From positions 1-64,000 of the forward strand of contig NZ_JAIFZM010000017.1 in the NCBI RefSeq assembly GCF_022095695.1: a DNA stretch of 64,000 nucleotides, read 5' to 3'. Of this stretch, positions 51,693 to 61,117 are shown one piece after another (the first letter of the stretch is position 1; each line of letters starts with the position of its first letter). This stretch comes from Oceanobacillus jordanicus. GTDB lineage: Bacteria; Bacillota; Bacilli; Bacillales; Amphibacillaceae. Made by a program: the position numbers and the translations under genes. The notes beneath the pieces are model-generated. The model was not told the DNA's origin. It did no database searches and saw only the letters and a list, made by a program, of their open reading frames with translations.

Positions 51693-53876
51693 TTGAAGAA
51701 AGGTATAAAGAAGTTTATACACAAATTTATTATGGATGATAAAGGGGCTGTATCCATTTATCTGATTATCATCACCCTACTCCTTTTCTTATTTAACGCT
51801 GTGTTAATTGATTATGCACGTATTCTAGTAGCTGAAAGGCAGACAGAGCAAGCTGCAAAGGTAGCGCTTCGTTCTACAATGTCTTCCTATAACCAAGGAT
51901 TACAGGACAAAGGCTTGTTTGCGTTTGATGGAGACCAAGGTCAATCTAGTGAACTTTTTAAGAAGGTATTTGCAAAGAATCTAGAACCAGGAGATGGAGA
52001 AGGGTTTAAGTTTGTTGATGTTCAGGCAGAAGAGGGCGAAATAACCACTGAGTTGAACCTGAATAGAAGCCTTGCAAACAAGGATGTTTTTAAGAACCAA
52101 GTCTTAGAGGAGATGAAATATAAAGCTCCTATTGAGATTGGTGAATCCATTATAGAAAGTTTCTTAGCTCTCTCAGATGACATGGAAGAAGTTTCTGTTT
52201 ATACCGATGTTGTAAAAGATATTGAAGGTGACGTGGATGACAGAGAACAGAACCTAGACGATGTCGAAGCATCCCTTAAATCAGCAAAGGAAAAACTAGA
52301 CTCCATTCAATCTAAAATACATTCTGAAAGTAGAACTGCATATCCGGCTGTAAACAATTTGGAGGATTTGTATTGGGGGCATTTAGAATACATAAAAGCG
52401 TATCCCAAAGACCCACCAGAGGAAGATGACGAAGAAAAAACTGATGAAGAAAAGGAAAAGGAAAAAGAAGATAAAGAAGAAGCTGATAAATATCATAAGA
52501 ATGCTCTTGAATTATTAAATGACATCATCCCTATTGCCAAAGAAGCAAAAGAAGATTTAGATCAAGCTCTAGAACTATTAGGTGAGGCTAAAGAAAACAA
52601 CGACAGTATAAGCCGAAAAATTAGTGAAGCAAAGGATAGCAAAGGAGATATCTATGATAACGCACAAGGCGAGAACAATAGTGATTTAGACACTGGTGGA
52701 GATCTGAGCGAAGCGACAGGCTCTTTAGATGATTATGTGCTTGATGAAGGTCTTTTTACAGATGTTGAGGACGAAATACAAAAAGGTATAGACAGTCTTA
52801 GTAAGCAATCGAGGTCAGATGCTTTAATCCCCAAATTAGAAGAAGTGAAAAGTGCAGTGCAAAATGACTTTAAAAATAGAAATAAGAATGGAATAAAGTC
52901 GGATCTAGTTAATTCAAGAACATATCATGAGACGTCCATTGAGCATATACAAAGGGCGATCGATATTCTAGAAAATGGGAGATCAGAATTCAAAGATGAG
53001 GAGCTTGAAGAAGAAAATGATCGAGCTGATGATGAATTAGGTAATCTTAAAGATCAAATGGATGAATGGATTGGTGCCTATAAGGATATTAGTGGAGAAT
53101 CAGGAATATATACAAAGTTGTCGGAACGAGTACTTAAGTACGAAGGCGCAATAGAGACAAATAGTGAAAGTTTTGAATTAGAGGATAAAGACAATACCGC
53201 AGACCAAGCAATGAATTTTATCGATACATTGTTTCAAAATATCGGAGAGCAATTAATTAGTGGCCGCGATGAGCTCTATTTTAACGAATACATTCTAACT
53301 AGGTTTAGCAGCCACACCTTTCCAACTGATGGGGTCTCAGGCTACAAGTTCGAAAATAATCAAGTAGAATACATTCTATATGGTTTTGAATCTTTCGGCA
53401 AAAACTATGTGGTAGCACTTAGTGAAATATTTGCGCTAAGATTTGCGATAAACTTTGTTGATGCATTAAAGAGGCCAAAAAGTAAACTTTTCGGTCCGTA
53501 TTTCTGGGTTGTATCTTTAGCAGAGGCATTTATTCAAACATCTACAGATATGAATAACTTAGTAAATAATGGACTTCCACTTGATTTGATTCCAGGAAAA
53601 AGAGGTCCAAAAATGACTTATAAAGACCATTTAAGGTTATTTTTATTTGCACATCCCGAAGGAAAAAAAACAGAGAGGGTAATGGCTGTAATTGATCAAG
53701 ATACTGAAACAGACCTTACAAATGCTTCTACCTATATCACTGCTCATGCAAAAAGCTCTGTTAATTTATGGTTCTTACCTAGATTAACCAAGATGCTAGG
53801 AGAAACGGGTATACTTGAAGGGAATGTAGAAGGCAAAAAATTTATAATTGAAAAAGAAATAAATTATTCATATTAA
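51693..53876 (+). CDS. Large TadG/DUF5702-like envelope protein
   Basis: 727 aa. N-terminal pseudopilin-like anchor (MDDKG, then AVSIYLIIITLLLFLFNAV), but tyrosine replaces the +5 Glu. Residues ~180-500 are a long charged coiled coil with a Lys/Glu-rich patch near 240-270. A globular C-terminal domain follows (residues ~520-727). TTG at 51693 after AAAAGGGG is the likely start; the frame extends upstream over tadE. Probably spans the wall or caps the pilus. Confidence 0.78.
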   Translation: MKKGIKKFIHKFIMDDKGAVSIYLIIITLLLFLFNAVLIDYARILVAERQTEQAAKVALRSTMSSYNQGLQDKGLFAFDGDQGQSSELFKKVFAKNLEPGDGEGFKFVDVQAEEGEITTELNLNRSLANKDVFKNQVLEEMKYKAPIEIGESIIESFLALSDDMEEVSVYTDVVKDIEGDVDDREQNLDDVEASLKSAKEKLDSIQSKIHSESRTAYPAVNNLEDLYWGHLEYIKAYPKDPPEEDDEEKTDEEKEKEKEDKEEADKYHKNALELLNDIIPIAKEAKEDLDQALELLGEAKENNDSISRKISEAKDSKGDIYDNAQGENNSDLDTGGDLSEATGSLDDYVLDEGLFTDVEDEIQKGIDSLSKQSRSDALIPKLEEVKSAVQNDFKNRNKNGIKSDLVNSRTYHETSIEHIQRAIDILENGRSEFKDEELEEENDRADDELGNLKDQMDEWIGAYKDISGESGIYTKLSERVLKYEGAIETNSESFELEDKDNTADQAMNFIDTLFQNIGEQLISGRDELYFNEYILTRFSSHTFPTDGVSGYKFENNQVEYILYGFESFGKNYVVALSEIFALRFAINFVDALKRPKSKLFGPYFWVVSLAEAFIQTSTDMNNLVNNGLPLDLIPGKRGPKMTYKDHLRLFLFAHPEGKKTERVMAVIDQDTETDLTNASTYITAHAKSSVNLWFLPRLTKMLGETGILEGNVEGKKFIIEKEINYSY

Positions 53877-53898
53877 ACATAATAAGGAGTGGGGCAAA

Positions 53899-54555
53899 AT
53901 GAAAAAGTGGTTAGTTGTTTTATTAGTAATAGTTACTTTGGTAATCAGTGCATGTAGTGACGGAGAAGATAATAAAGGTGATGAAGAGCAAAATTTGAAT
54001 GAAACTATGGAAGGTAATAATACTAGTGAAGAGGAAAAGAAAGGTGAAGAAGAAACAGAAAATGATTCTTCAATAGAAGACGAAGATTCTGAAGATAGCA
54101 GTGGGCCATTCGAAACACAAACAGAAGACCAACTGGATCTAGCGATTGGCGATACTGGTAAATTTGATACAGATTTAACTACTTATGAAATAACTTTGAA
54201 TGGAGCAGAGATAAAAAGCGAGGTGGACGATATAACTTCACAGTTAGACGATTTTATAATTTTAGATATAACTGTCAAAAACACTGGAGATAAATCACAC
54301 ACGGTTCAAGATCTACTTTACGGTCTAGAGGTCACATTTGATTTAGAATCCACTGGCTACCAAGATTATTCCGAAGATTTCCCGAGTTTAGAAAAATTGG
54401 AAGGTGAACTCTCTCCTGGGGAACAGACATCTGGTGAATTTATTACAGAAATTCCTAACGCAGAAGAATATTTTTTCCGTTTAAGGTCAGGAATAACTGG
54501 AGCCGGCTCAAGTAATGAGGTGATCTGGACTATACCTGCAGAGCAAGCTAAATAG
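53899..54555 (+). CDS. DUF4352-type acidic lipoprotein, paralog 1
   Basis: 218 aa. Lipobox VISAC (Cys ~19), acidic linker, then a ~130-residue beta domain with GDTGKFDTDLTTYEITL, LDITVKNTGDKSHTVQD and LSPGEQTSGEFI, typical of telokin-like DUF4352. Surface-anchored. Shares EQNLNETMEGNN after the lipobox with paralogs 2 and 4. AAGGAGTGGGG precedes the ATG. Confidence 0.83.
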   Translation: MKKWLVVLLVIVTLVISACSDGEDNKGDEEQNLNETMEGNNTSEEEKKGEEETENDSSIEDEDSEDSSGPFETQTEDQLDLAIGDTGKFDTDLTTYEITLNGAEIKSEVDDITSQLDDFIILDITVKNTGDKSHTVQDLLYGLEVTFDLESTGYQDYSEDFPSLEKLEGELSPGEQTSGEFITEIPNAEEYFFRLRSGITGAGSSNEVIWTIPAEQAK

Positions 54556-54569
54556 CTGAGAAACAATAT

Positions 54570-54601
54570 GCATTGTTGTAGTTTATTTACTACAACAATG
54601 C
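54570..54601 (+). terminator. Perfect 13-bp stem-loop after paralog 1
   Basis: GCATTGTTGTAGT / ACTACAACAATGC with a six-base loop and no T tract; perhaps a processing or stability element. Confidence 0.6.
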
Positions 54602-54669
54602 CAGGTTAAGTATCTGCAAATATACATATCTGGAGCAAGTCACCAAAGTATGTAGCAAGAGGTGGAAAA

Positions 54670-55323
54670 TTGAAAAAAGGCTTAGTTGCTTTATTAGTAT
54701 TGATCGCATTGATAATCAGTGCATGTAGTGATGAAGAAGGAAGCACAAATGATGAAGAACAAAATTTGGAGGAAACTATAGAAGGAAATAATAAAGATGA
54801 GCAGGAAGATGAAGAAAAAGAAAATGACACTTCAGTAGAAGACGAGGAGGACTCAGAAGATGTTAGTGGACCTTTCGAGACACAAACTGAAGACCAATTA
54901 GATCTGACAATTGGTGACACTGGCAGGTTTGATACAGATCTAACTACTTTTGAAATTACGTTAGAAGATGCTGAAATAATTGAAGGAGAGTTGGATGGAG
55001 AACAACCGCAATTTGATAGTATAATTTTATTAGATATTACTATAAAAAATACGGGAGAAGAGACCCATCCAGTTCAAGATCTTATGTATGGACTTGAGGT
55101 TACCAGTGACTTAAGAGGTACAGGAATGCAAAATGGAGTGGAGTATTTTGATAGTGTTGAAGAAATGACTGGTGAATTAGCATCAGGAGAAGAAATAACA
55201 GGACAGTTTATTACAGAAATACGAGATGCAGAAGAATACTATTTTCGGTTAAGATCAGGAATCACAGGGTCTGGTGCAAGTAATGAGGTTATCTGGACAA
55301 TTCCAGATAAAGAAGTGAGATAA
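54670..55323 (+). CDS. DUF4352-type acidic lipoprotein, paralog 2
   Basis: 217 aa, close relative of the gene just upstream: lipobox IISAC, acidic linker, GDTGRFDTDLTTFEITL, IKNTGEETHPVQDLMYGLEVTSD, FRLRSGITGSGASNEVIWT near the end. Start TTG after AGAGGTGG. A tandem duplication; divergence is concentrated in the linker. Confidence 0.83.
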   Translation: MKKGLVALLVLIALIISACSDEEGSTNDEEQNLEETIEGNNKDEQEDEEKENDTSVEDEEDSEDVSGPFETQTEDQLDLTIGDTGRFDTDLTTFEITLEDAEIIEGELDGEQPQFDSIILLDITIKNTGEETHPVQDLMYGLEVTSDLRGTGMQNGVEYFDSVEEMTGELASGEEITGQFITEIRDAEEYYFRLRSGITGSGASNEVIWTIPDKEVR

Positions 55324-55340
55324 CAAATACTAATATGCCT

Positions 55341-55374
55341 GTAGTATTGTGGAATTTAAATTCCATAATACTAC
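55341..55374 (+). terminator. 34-base near-perfect palindrome after paralog 2
   Basis: GTAGTATTGTGGAATTT / AAATTCCATAATACTAC, one mismatched pair, no T tract. Confidence 0.6.
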
Positions 55375-55479
55375 TAGCTATCTATTTATAAATATTAAGC
55401 TAGTAACCCTATGGTTTTGAGGGTTATAAAGTTACCACCAAAAGATTAGTTAGCAGTAAATGGACGGGGGCGAGTTGCT

Positions 55480-56052
55480 ATTCGACATTTCATAAGAAAA
55501 GAAGAAGGAAGTATAACGTTAGAAGCAGCGATGGTACTACCCTTTTTTATGTTATTTATCGTTTTCTTAACGACTATTATTCGTATATCAATTGCTGACA
55601 TGGCATTATACCAATCTGTTTCGGAAACCAATGAAGTGATTGCGACCCACGCCTATCCTGCAGATTTGGCGACCACTGCAGTTGAGGATATTTTAAATGA
55701 AAAGTTATCAGGTATACACGAGGATTTGGATCTTAACCTTGCTGCTAGTTTGCTAACAGACAGTATGGAATATTTAGATATAAATATTGATGTCAGTGGT
55801 TATTTACAAAGCATATCAGCGGATTTGTTAGAACCTGTAATTCAGGATAAGTTTGCTGATAAAGTCGGGGGAAGTTTTTTTGATTCATCCAATTTATCAA
55901 TTGATCAAGTTACACATCCTACAAGCTTTACTGGAGATGGAGCGTTTGTAGAAATAGACGCCAGTTATAAAATTGATGTAGCTGTACCATTTGTTAATAA
56001 AGAAATTATTCTTAAAAAAACATCCTACGAAAGGCTATGGGCAGGATCTTAA
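55480..56052 (+). CDS. TadE-like pseudopilin 2 with non-standard start
   Basis: About 190 aa. The leader RHFIRKEEG, then SITLEAAMVLPF with Glu at +5, is the prepilin signature, but it lies upstream of the first in-frame ATG (55531). No ATG, GTG or TTG occurs between that signature and the upstream stop. ATT at 55480, about 8 bases after GGGGGCGAG, could serve; alternatively one lost G in the G5 run at 55466-55470 cut off an ATG at 55461. C-terminal domain beta-rich, extracellular. The gene is otherwise intact. Confidence 0.75.
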   Translation: MRHFIRKEEGSITLEAAMVLPFFMLFIVFLTTIIRISIADMALYQSVSETNEVIATHAYPADLATTAVEDILNEKLSGIHEDLDLNLAASLLTDSMEYLDINIDVSGYLQSISADLLEPVIQDKFADKVGGSFFDSSNLSIDQVTHPTSFTGDGAFVEIDASYKIDVAVPFVNKEIILKKTSYERLWAGS

Positions 56053-56075
56053 ATTGAAATTGGTAGAGAGGGGTG

Positions 56076-56600
56076 ATGATTTTGCTACAAGGTTCTGACT
56101 ATCTGTTATTTGTAGTCCTGCTGATGGCACTTATTTGGGATATCAGATTTAATAAATTACCGAATTGGTTAACTGCTGGTGCGATGATATTAGGTATCCT
56201 ATATCATCTTATAATGTTTGGTATAGACGGTCTCGTTTTTTCTTTTATAGGTCTCCTTGCAGGGGGCGGGATTTTTCTTATTTTGTATTTATTTAAGGCT
56301 ATAGGAGCAGGGGATGTAAAGTTGTTTGCTGCAATTGGTGCTATTACAGGAGTTCCAATGGTGTTCTACTTCATGATGTATTCCGTAGTGTTTGCAGGGG
56401 TAATTGGAATTATTTTATTGTTATTCATGAAAACATTTCTGAGGAACTTCTTAAATATGCTCTTTAATTTTGTAAATTCACTCCTTTCCGGGAAGCTGAA
56501 GGATTTAAGAGAGTTTGATATAAACAAAACGACTAGGTTCCCTTTTATGTACGCTGTAATACCCGCTGTAATTGTTACGTATTATTATAACTTTATGTAG
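56076..56600 (+). CDS. Prepilin peptidase, TadV/CpaA type
   Basis: About 174 aa, six transmembrane helices, A24 aspartic protease. Catalytic aspartates in LIWDIRFNKLPNWL and AIGAGDVKLFAAIG (GxGD). It lacks the methylase domain, as in TadV. Likely cleaves the Flp and TadE leaders. The start could be GTG 56073, ATG 56076 or TTG 56082; only the TTG has ideal spacing from GAGAGGGG. Confidence 0.92.
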   Translation: MILLQGSDYLLFVVLLMALIWDIRFNKLPNWLTAGAMILGILYHLIMFGIDGLVFSFIGLLAGGGIFLILYLFKAIGAGDVKLFAAIGAITGVPMVFYFMMYSVVFAGVIGIILLLFMKTFLRNFLNMLFNFVNSLLSGKLKDLREFDINKTTRFPFMYAVIPAVIVTYYYNFM

Positions 56601-56706
56601 GTGAGTATAAGTTAAAGCATTCAAACTTTAGAAAATATACTATGATAATAAGACCCAGCTCAACTAGATTACTCATATTGATAATGGCTAAAGGAGAATC
56701 AATAAG

Positions 56707-57333
56707 ATGAAATATTTATGTTTTAGTATTGTTTTATCGTTAGGATTGTTCCTCACTGCTTGCAATGAGGAAGAACAAAAAAATACTACAGAGAACGATG
56801 ATGTGAGTGAGGGTACAAGCGAAAGTGAAAGTGGTTCAGATGAGCAAGAAGACGGTTCTGATGATGGTACAACTGGTGAAACGGAAAACGGTGAGGAAGG
56901 AATCTCTGTTGAAGATCAATTAGGGCTGAAAATTGGTGACACTGCAACGGTAGAAAATAATTTCACAGAATTTGAGATGACATTAGATGGAGTTGAGTTA
57001 ACAGAAGAAGCAGGAGAGACCCCATCAGAACAAGGAAACTATGTCATTGTTGATTTAACTATTACAAATTCAAGTGATGAGCCTCTGACAGGCGGAGATG
57101 CATTTAGCAGCACAAGGCTAGAAACAAAAGAAAATAAGAGTGGTTTTACATGGTTTTACATCGATGGTGTGGTGGAAGCATGGGATAGCGAAATTGCCCC
57201 TAACGATACTCAATCCGGAAAGCTTTTATATGATGTAGAAAAAAGTGAAGAATATACCTTGACATTAGGGAAAAATCTTGAAGGACTGACGAATCAAGTA
57301 ACATATACATTCACACCAGAGGAATCCAAGTAG
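56707..57333 (+). CDS. DUF4352-type acidic lipoprotein, paralog 3
   Basis: 208 aa. Lipobox LTAC, Glu/Ser/Gly-rich linker, then IGDTATVENNFTEFEMTLDG and VDLTITNSSDEPLTGGD. The most diverged of the four. AAAGGAG precedes the ATG. Confidence 0.8.
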   Translation: MKYLCFSIVLSLGLFLTACNEEEQKNTTENDDVSEGTSESESGSDEQEDGSDDGTTGETENGEEGISVEDQLGLKIGDTATVENNFTEFEMTLDGVELTEEAGETPSEQGNYVIVDLTITNSSDEPLTGGDAFSSTRLETKENKSGFTWFYIDGVVEAWDSEIAPNDTQSGKLLYDVEKSEEYTLTLGKNLEGLTNQVTYTFTPEESK

Positions 57334-57394
57334 ATGTAGAAACGAAGCCGAATAGATAGTAAGCTTTCTCTATTTACTGTAAGGGGAGGGGAAT

Positions 57395-57643
57395 ATGACA
57401 GAAATAATAGATTTTTTGTCAAATATAGCCTCGAAAATAATGGAATTTATTTTGGTAGCTTTTTTCTGGTTAGCCGATGTACTGGCCAACCTGTTGATAA
57501 AGATTGGTTTAGTTGAAAAGGAAAGTGATGCAATAGTTATTGGTATCATTATAATGTTTATTATCTTCGTCATAATTATGGGTGCAACTATAGGTTCTAA
57601 ATACCATAGTCGAGGCCCTTATGATGGCGGAGGGGATGATTGA
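57395..57643 (+). CDS. Small two-helix membrane protein of the Tad cluster
   Basis: 82 aa with two hydrophobic helices (residues ~12-38 and ~47-67) and a charged tail SKYHSRGPYDGGGDD. AAGGGGAGGGG precedes the ATG. Not recognised; its place between the pilus and signalling genes suggests a connector role. Confidence 0.75.
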   Translation: MTEIIDFLSNIASKIMEFILVAFFWLADVLANLLIKIGLVEKESDAIVIGIIIMFIIFVIIMGATIGSKYHSRGPYDGGGDD

Positions 57644-57707
57644 CTGCATATAAATTTAACAAACACTTGTCATATAAAACTTATTCAATAAGCCAGGAGG
57701 GAAAAGA

Positions 57708-59249
57708 ATGGGTGAAATTTATGGCCTTCACTATGATTATTCGAATCATAACGGTCAATCAATTGTGTTTACAGGACAAAATGGTAAAAGTATTACTTCG
57801 GGAGACTTAAATGAGGTTCAACTTAAAATGATTCAGTCTAATTCAATACCACATTTACTTTCCCTTTCCGTAGAAAATATGGACTTAAAAACTAAGCTAT
57901 TTTACGATCTTACCTCAAAAAGTAAGTTGACATCCTATTTTCAAAAGAAGAACGCAACAATGAATGATTATTATCAAGTGTTCCTGTCTATTATATCTAC
58001 TTTGGAAAGTTGTTCTTCCTATATGCTAGACCAAGAGAAGTTTATTTTAAAACAGGATTTTATTTATATTGGAAAGAACCCCGGTGATATCTATATCGCC
58101 TATTTACCTGTGAAAAAATTAGACAAAGAGACCAATGTTACAGAGGATATGAAAAAACTTTTAACCGATGTTGCTGGAGAAGTAGAAGGCCTTCAAGGGA
58201 ACGAATTTAAAAGCATCTTGAACTATATTAAAAATGATGGTTTTAGTGTAGGTGGTCTGAAAAAGCTTTTGTTAGAGTTAATCTCCTTACGATCAAATGT
58301 GAACCATTCTAGCCAGGTTAGTGGATTTTCGAATGAAGCTGGGATAGGTGAAAGTGGAGGAAAATCATTCACTACGAGCCAACAACTACTAAAAAATAAT
58401 GGAAGTGAACCGGACAAAGGGCAAGACGAGCAGTCGACCGTGACTCACACTCAGTTTAAAACAAAAAAGAAGCTGCCAAAACTAACATCAAGAGAAAAGG
58501 TCTATATATTCTCTGGGACGTTATTAGCCTTAGCTTTAATATGGAAGTTATACGATTCAGTGACTACGCAGGCTATGCTGGGAGTAAGCAGTGGACTTTC
58601 TATTATCATTGTAGTTGCAGTTGTTACTTACATTAAATGGTGGCGCCCTGGAGTGAAGCCAATAGAAACTCAAACTTCGAATCCAGTCAAAAAACAAAAA
58701 GGGAATGGCAAACAGTCACAGCCAGAGACGCAACAACCCCAGTCAAAGCCATATAGCCAACAAGCACCTGTTAGTTTCCAACAACAGGCACACTCACAGC
58801 AACCAGCATATGCAAGTCAACAGTTAGCCGCTGCAACAGCAATGGATACCACACTATTGACAACCCCATCGGATGATACGGTGTTATTGGAAGATGAAGC
58901 TAATCTATCGGCCACATCAACTGCTCCATCAAATGTAACAGCTATATTATCTAAAACTTCCCCTGATGGACAGGAGGAAACAATTGAACTGAATCGAAAT
59001 AACTTTCTTATTGGTAGAAATGCAGACGCTGTAAGCTATGCGGAGGAAGCAACCGGGGTATCCCGATTACACGCAGAAATTATCCAGATTGATTCCACTT
59101 CTTATGGCATAAAGGATTTAGGGTCGAAAAACGGCTCGAAGCTAAATGGAAATACTATGGTCCCATACAAGGTGTATGCACTTCAGGAAGATGATGAAAT
59201 TATGCTTGGAAAAGCCATTTATATTTTTAAATGGAGTCATTCCTCGTGA
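57708..59249 (+). CDS. FHA-domain membrane protein (DUF6382-like N-terminus)
   Basis: 513 aa. Residues 1-~200 resemble DUF6382, an uncharacterised domain often joined to FHA in Firmicutes. Two transmembrane helices (265-281, 289-309) and a Gln/Pro-rich linker follow. A C-terminal FHA domain at 431-508 has GRN, SRLHAEI and LGSKNGSKLNG, the phosphothreonine-binding residues. CAGGAGGGAAAAG precedes the ATG. It overlaps the phosphatase gene (GTGA) and is a likely reader of the adjacent kinase. Confidence 0.87.
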   Translation: MGEIYGLHYDYSNHNGQSIVFTGQNGKSITSGDLNEVQLKMIQSNSIPHLLSLSVENMDLKTKLFYDLTSKSKLTSYFQKKNATMNDYYQVFLSIISTLESCSSYMLDQEKFILKQDFIYIGKNPGDIYIAYLPVKKLDKETNVTEDMKKLLTDVAGEVEGLQGNEFKSILNYIKNDGFSVGGLKKLLLELISLRSNVNHSSQVSGFSNEAGIGESGGKSFTTSQQLLKNNGSEPDKGQDEQSTVTHTQFKTKKKLPKLTSREKVYIFSGTLLALALIWKLYDSVTTQAMLGVSSGLSIIIVVAVVTYIKWWRPGVKPIETQTSNPVKKQKGNGKQSQPETQQPQSKPYSQQAPVSFQQQAHSQQPAYASQQLAAATAMDTTLLTTPSDDTVLLEDEANLSATSTAPSNVTAILSKTSPDGQEETIELNRNNFLIGRNADAVSYAEEATGVSRLHAEIIQIDSTSYGIKDLGSKNGSKLNGNTMVPYKVYALQEDDEIMLGKAIYIFKWSHSS

Positions 59250-60178
59250 GCAGAAGATGGCAGACTGGTAAAGCTACACACAAAGGGACTAGAAAAAATA
59301 AGAATGAAGATTCCTATCTACATCGTCATGCCATTGATAGCGAAGGAAACGAAATTGCGATGTTCGCTGTGGCAGATGGGATGGGTGGCTATGAGGTTGG
59401 AGACACCGCCAGCAAATTAGCAATATCTTTTTTTCAAAGATGGTGGGATAAGCGCATCATCAAACTATTAAAAAAGCGAGATATTATGGAACGAATTGCC
59501 CGAGAGGGTGCATCGACCATGAAACAGATAAATACTTCAATTAAAGCTACGAGTTTGCATACAGGGAAGAAGATGGGAACGACACTCTCCTTGCTCATTA
59601 TGTTTAAAGGCCAATATGTTGTTATCCATGTTGGGGATAGTAGAATTTATCAGATGAGAGGCTGGAATTACGGGTTACAGCAATATTTTCATCATGCTAA
59701 CCATGAGGACCTTACTAGTCTCTTGCAAGAACAGAGCACAGAAATTTTGGAATCAAACCCTGAACTAGTGAAGCTAACAGAGGACCATTCGTGGGTGGAA
59801 AGACAAGTAAAAGATGGGATCTTAACAGATGAGGATGCCCGTAATCACCCGAAGCGAAATGTATTGACACAATGTCTTGGAATAGAGGATGAAATAAACC
59901 CGCAAATAAAAATGGGGCAATATCAATCAAGTGATATGTTTCTTGTATGTTCGGATGGCTTTCATTCCTTGTATTCTAATGAAGAGATCTTAACCATGTT
60001 AATAAATCTGGAGAAGGAATACACAAATCTACAAATGATGTGTGAGTACTTAATAAACTTTTGTAATTTTTCCAATGCTGAAGACAACATTACACTCATG
60101 CTCATTCGTAACTTATATGTAGAGAAAACAGAAACAAAAGGAAGACGAAATTTGTTATCAATACTGGGAATGAAATGA
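59246..60178 (+). CDS. PP2C-type Ser/Thr protein phosphatase
   Basis: 310 aa. Metal-binding motifs VADGMGGYEVGDTAS, GTTLSLLI, VIHVGDSRIYQ, VCSDGFHSLYS and DNITLMLI are all present, so it should be active. No membrane segment. GTG at 59246 (GGAG nine bases upstream, GTGA overlap with the FHA gene) is preferred over an ATG at 59231. Probably opposes the kinase encoded next. Confidence 0.92.
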   Translation: MSRRWQTGKATHKGTRKNKNEDSYLHRHAIDSEGNEIAMFAVADGMGGYEVGDTASKLAISFFQRWWDKRIIKLLKKRDIMERIAREGASTMKQINTSIKATSLHTGKKMGTTLSLLIMFKGQYVVIHVGDSRIYQMRGWNYGLQQYFHHANHEDLTSLLQEQSTEILESNPELVKLTEDHSWVERQVKDGILTDEDARNHPKRNVLTQCLGIEDEINPQIKMGQYQSSDMFLVCSDGFHSLYSNEEILTMLINLEKEYTNLQMMCEYLINFCNFSNAEDNITLMLIRNLYVEKTETKGRRNLLSILGMK

Positions 60179-60193
60179 TAGTGGAGGCATGGG

Positions 60194-61105
60194 GTGTTAA
60201 CAATGAGTAAACATAATATCTTCGTGAAGCCAGGTGACATTTTACGTGAAAAATACAAGGTAGTAGAGCACATAGCAACTGGTGGTATGTCGGAGGTATA
60301 TCGCGTCCAAGACATGAACAATTCATTTCAAGAGTGGGCTGTGAAGATCTCAAATATGTCTAGTAAGCTATCGAGAAAGCTGATAGATGAGACAAAGCTA
60401 TTAAGTGAACTGGATCACCCTATTTTGCCGCGTGTAGCTGACTTTTTTCAGGATGATAATTATTTCTACCTTGTGTTGGAGTATGTGGAAGCTGTATCCT
60501 TAGCAGAATTTCTGGAAGACGACTCTAATGAACTTAAGCTTGAGGATATTGTAAACATTGGGGTACAGCTCTGTGATGTATTATATTACTTACATACTCG
60601 CAAACCTCATCCGATTATATATCGTGATCTGAAGCCAGGAAATATTTTATTAAAGAAGGATGATCAGATCAAGTTGATTGACTTCGGAATTTCACGTAAA
60701 TACCAGGAAAAACAGATGAGGGACACTGTTCAAATTGGAACAGTAGGTTTTGCAGCGCCCGAGCAATTCGAAAAAAAGCAGACGGATAAACGTACCGATT
60801 TATTCTCTCTTGGAGCATTGCTTTACTATCTTTTATCTAAAGGGAAATATGTGTATATCGCACAAGAGCCAATAAAATCACTGAATTCATCTATCCCGAA
60901 AAGTCTTGAGGCCTGTGTTGACCAACTTGTTGAATTGGATTCCGAAGACAGATTGCAGGATGTTAGAGAGGCGAAGATACTCTTATTAAAAGCTAGAGAA
61001 GAATGGGAACAACGAAAATCAAAGCAGTCCTCAAAAAAGAATCTTTTACCATATGTAATAGGTTCTTTAGCAGTAGTTGCAACAATTATATTATTTTCTT
61101 TGTAA
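60194..61105 (+). CDS. Membrane-tethered Ser/Thr protein kinase without PASTA domains
   Basis: 303 aa. A Hanks-type kinase: glycine loop ATGGMSEVY, K51 in WAVKIS, catalytic IIYRDLKPGN (D145), DFG at 163-165, GTVGFAAPEQF. The C-terminus is one transmembrane helix (~285-303) with nothing outside, unlike PrkC. GTG 60194 has GGAGG six bases upstream; ATG 60203 is also possible. All catalytic residues are intact. Confidence 0.92.
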   Translation: MLTMSKHNIFVKPGDILREKYKVVEHIATGGMSEVYRVQDMNNSFQEWAVKISNMSSKLSRKLIDETKLLSELDHPILPRVADFFQDDNYFYLVLEYVEAVSLAEFLEDDSNELKLEDIVNIGVQLCDVLYYLHTRKPHPIIYRDLKPGNILLKKDDQIKLIDFGISRKYQEKQMRDTVQIGTVGFAAPEQFEKKQTDKRTDLFSLGALLYYLLSKGKYVYIAQEPIKSLNSSIPKSLEACVDQLVELDSEDRLQDVREAKILLLKAREEWEQRKSKQSSKKNLLPYVIGSLAVVATIILFSL

Positions 61106-61117
61106 GGAGGCGAAAAA

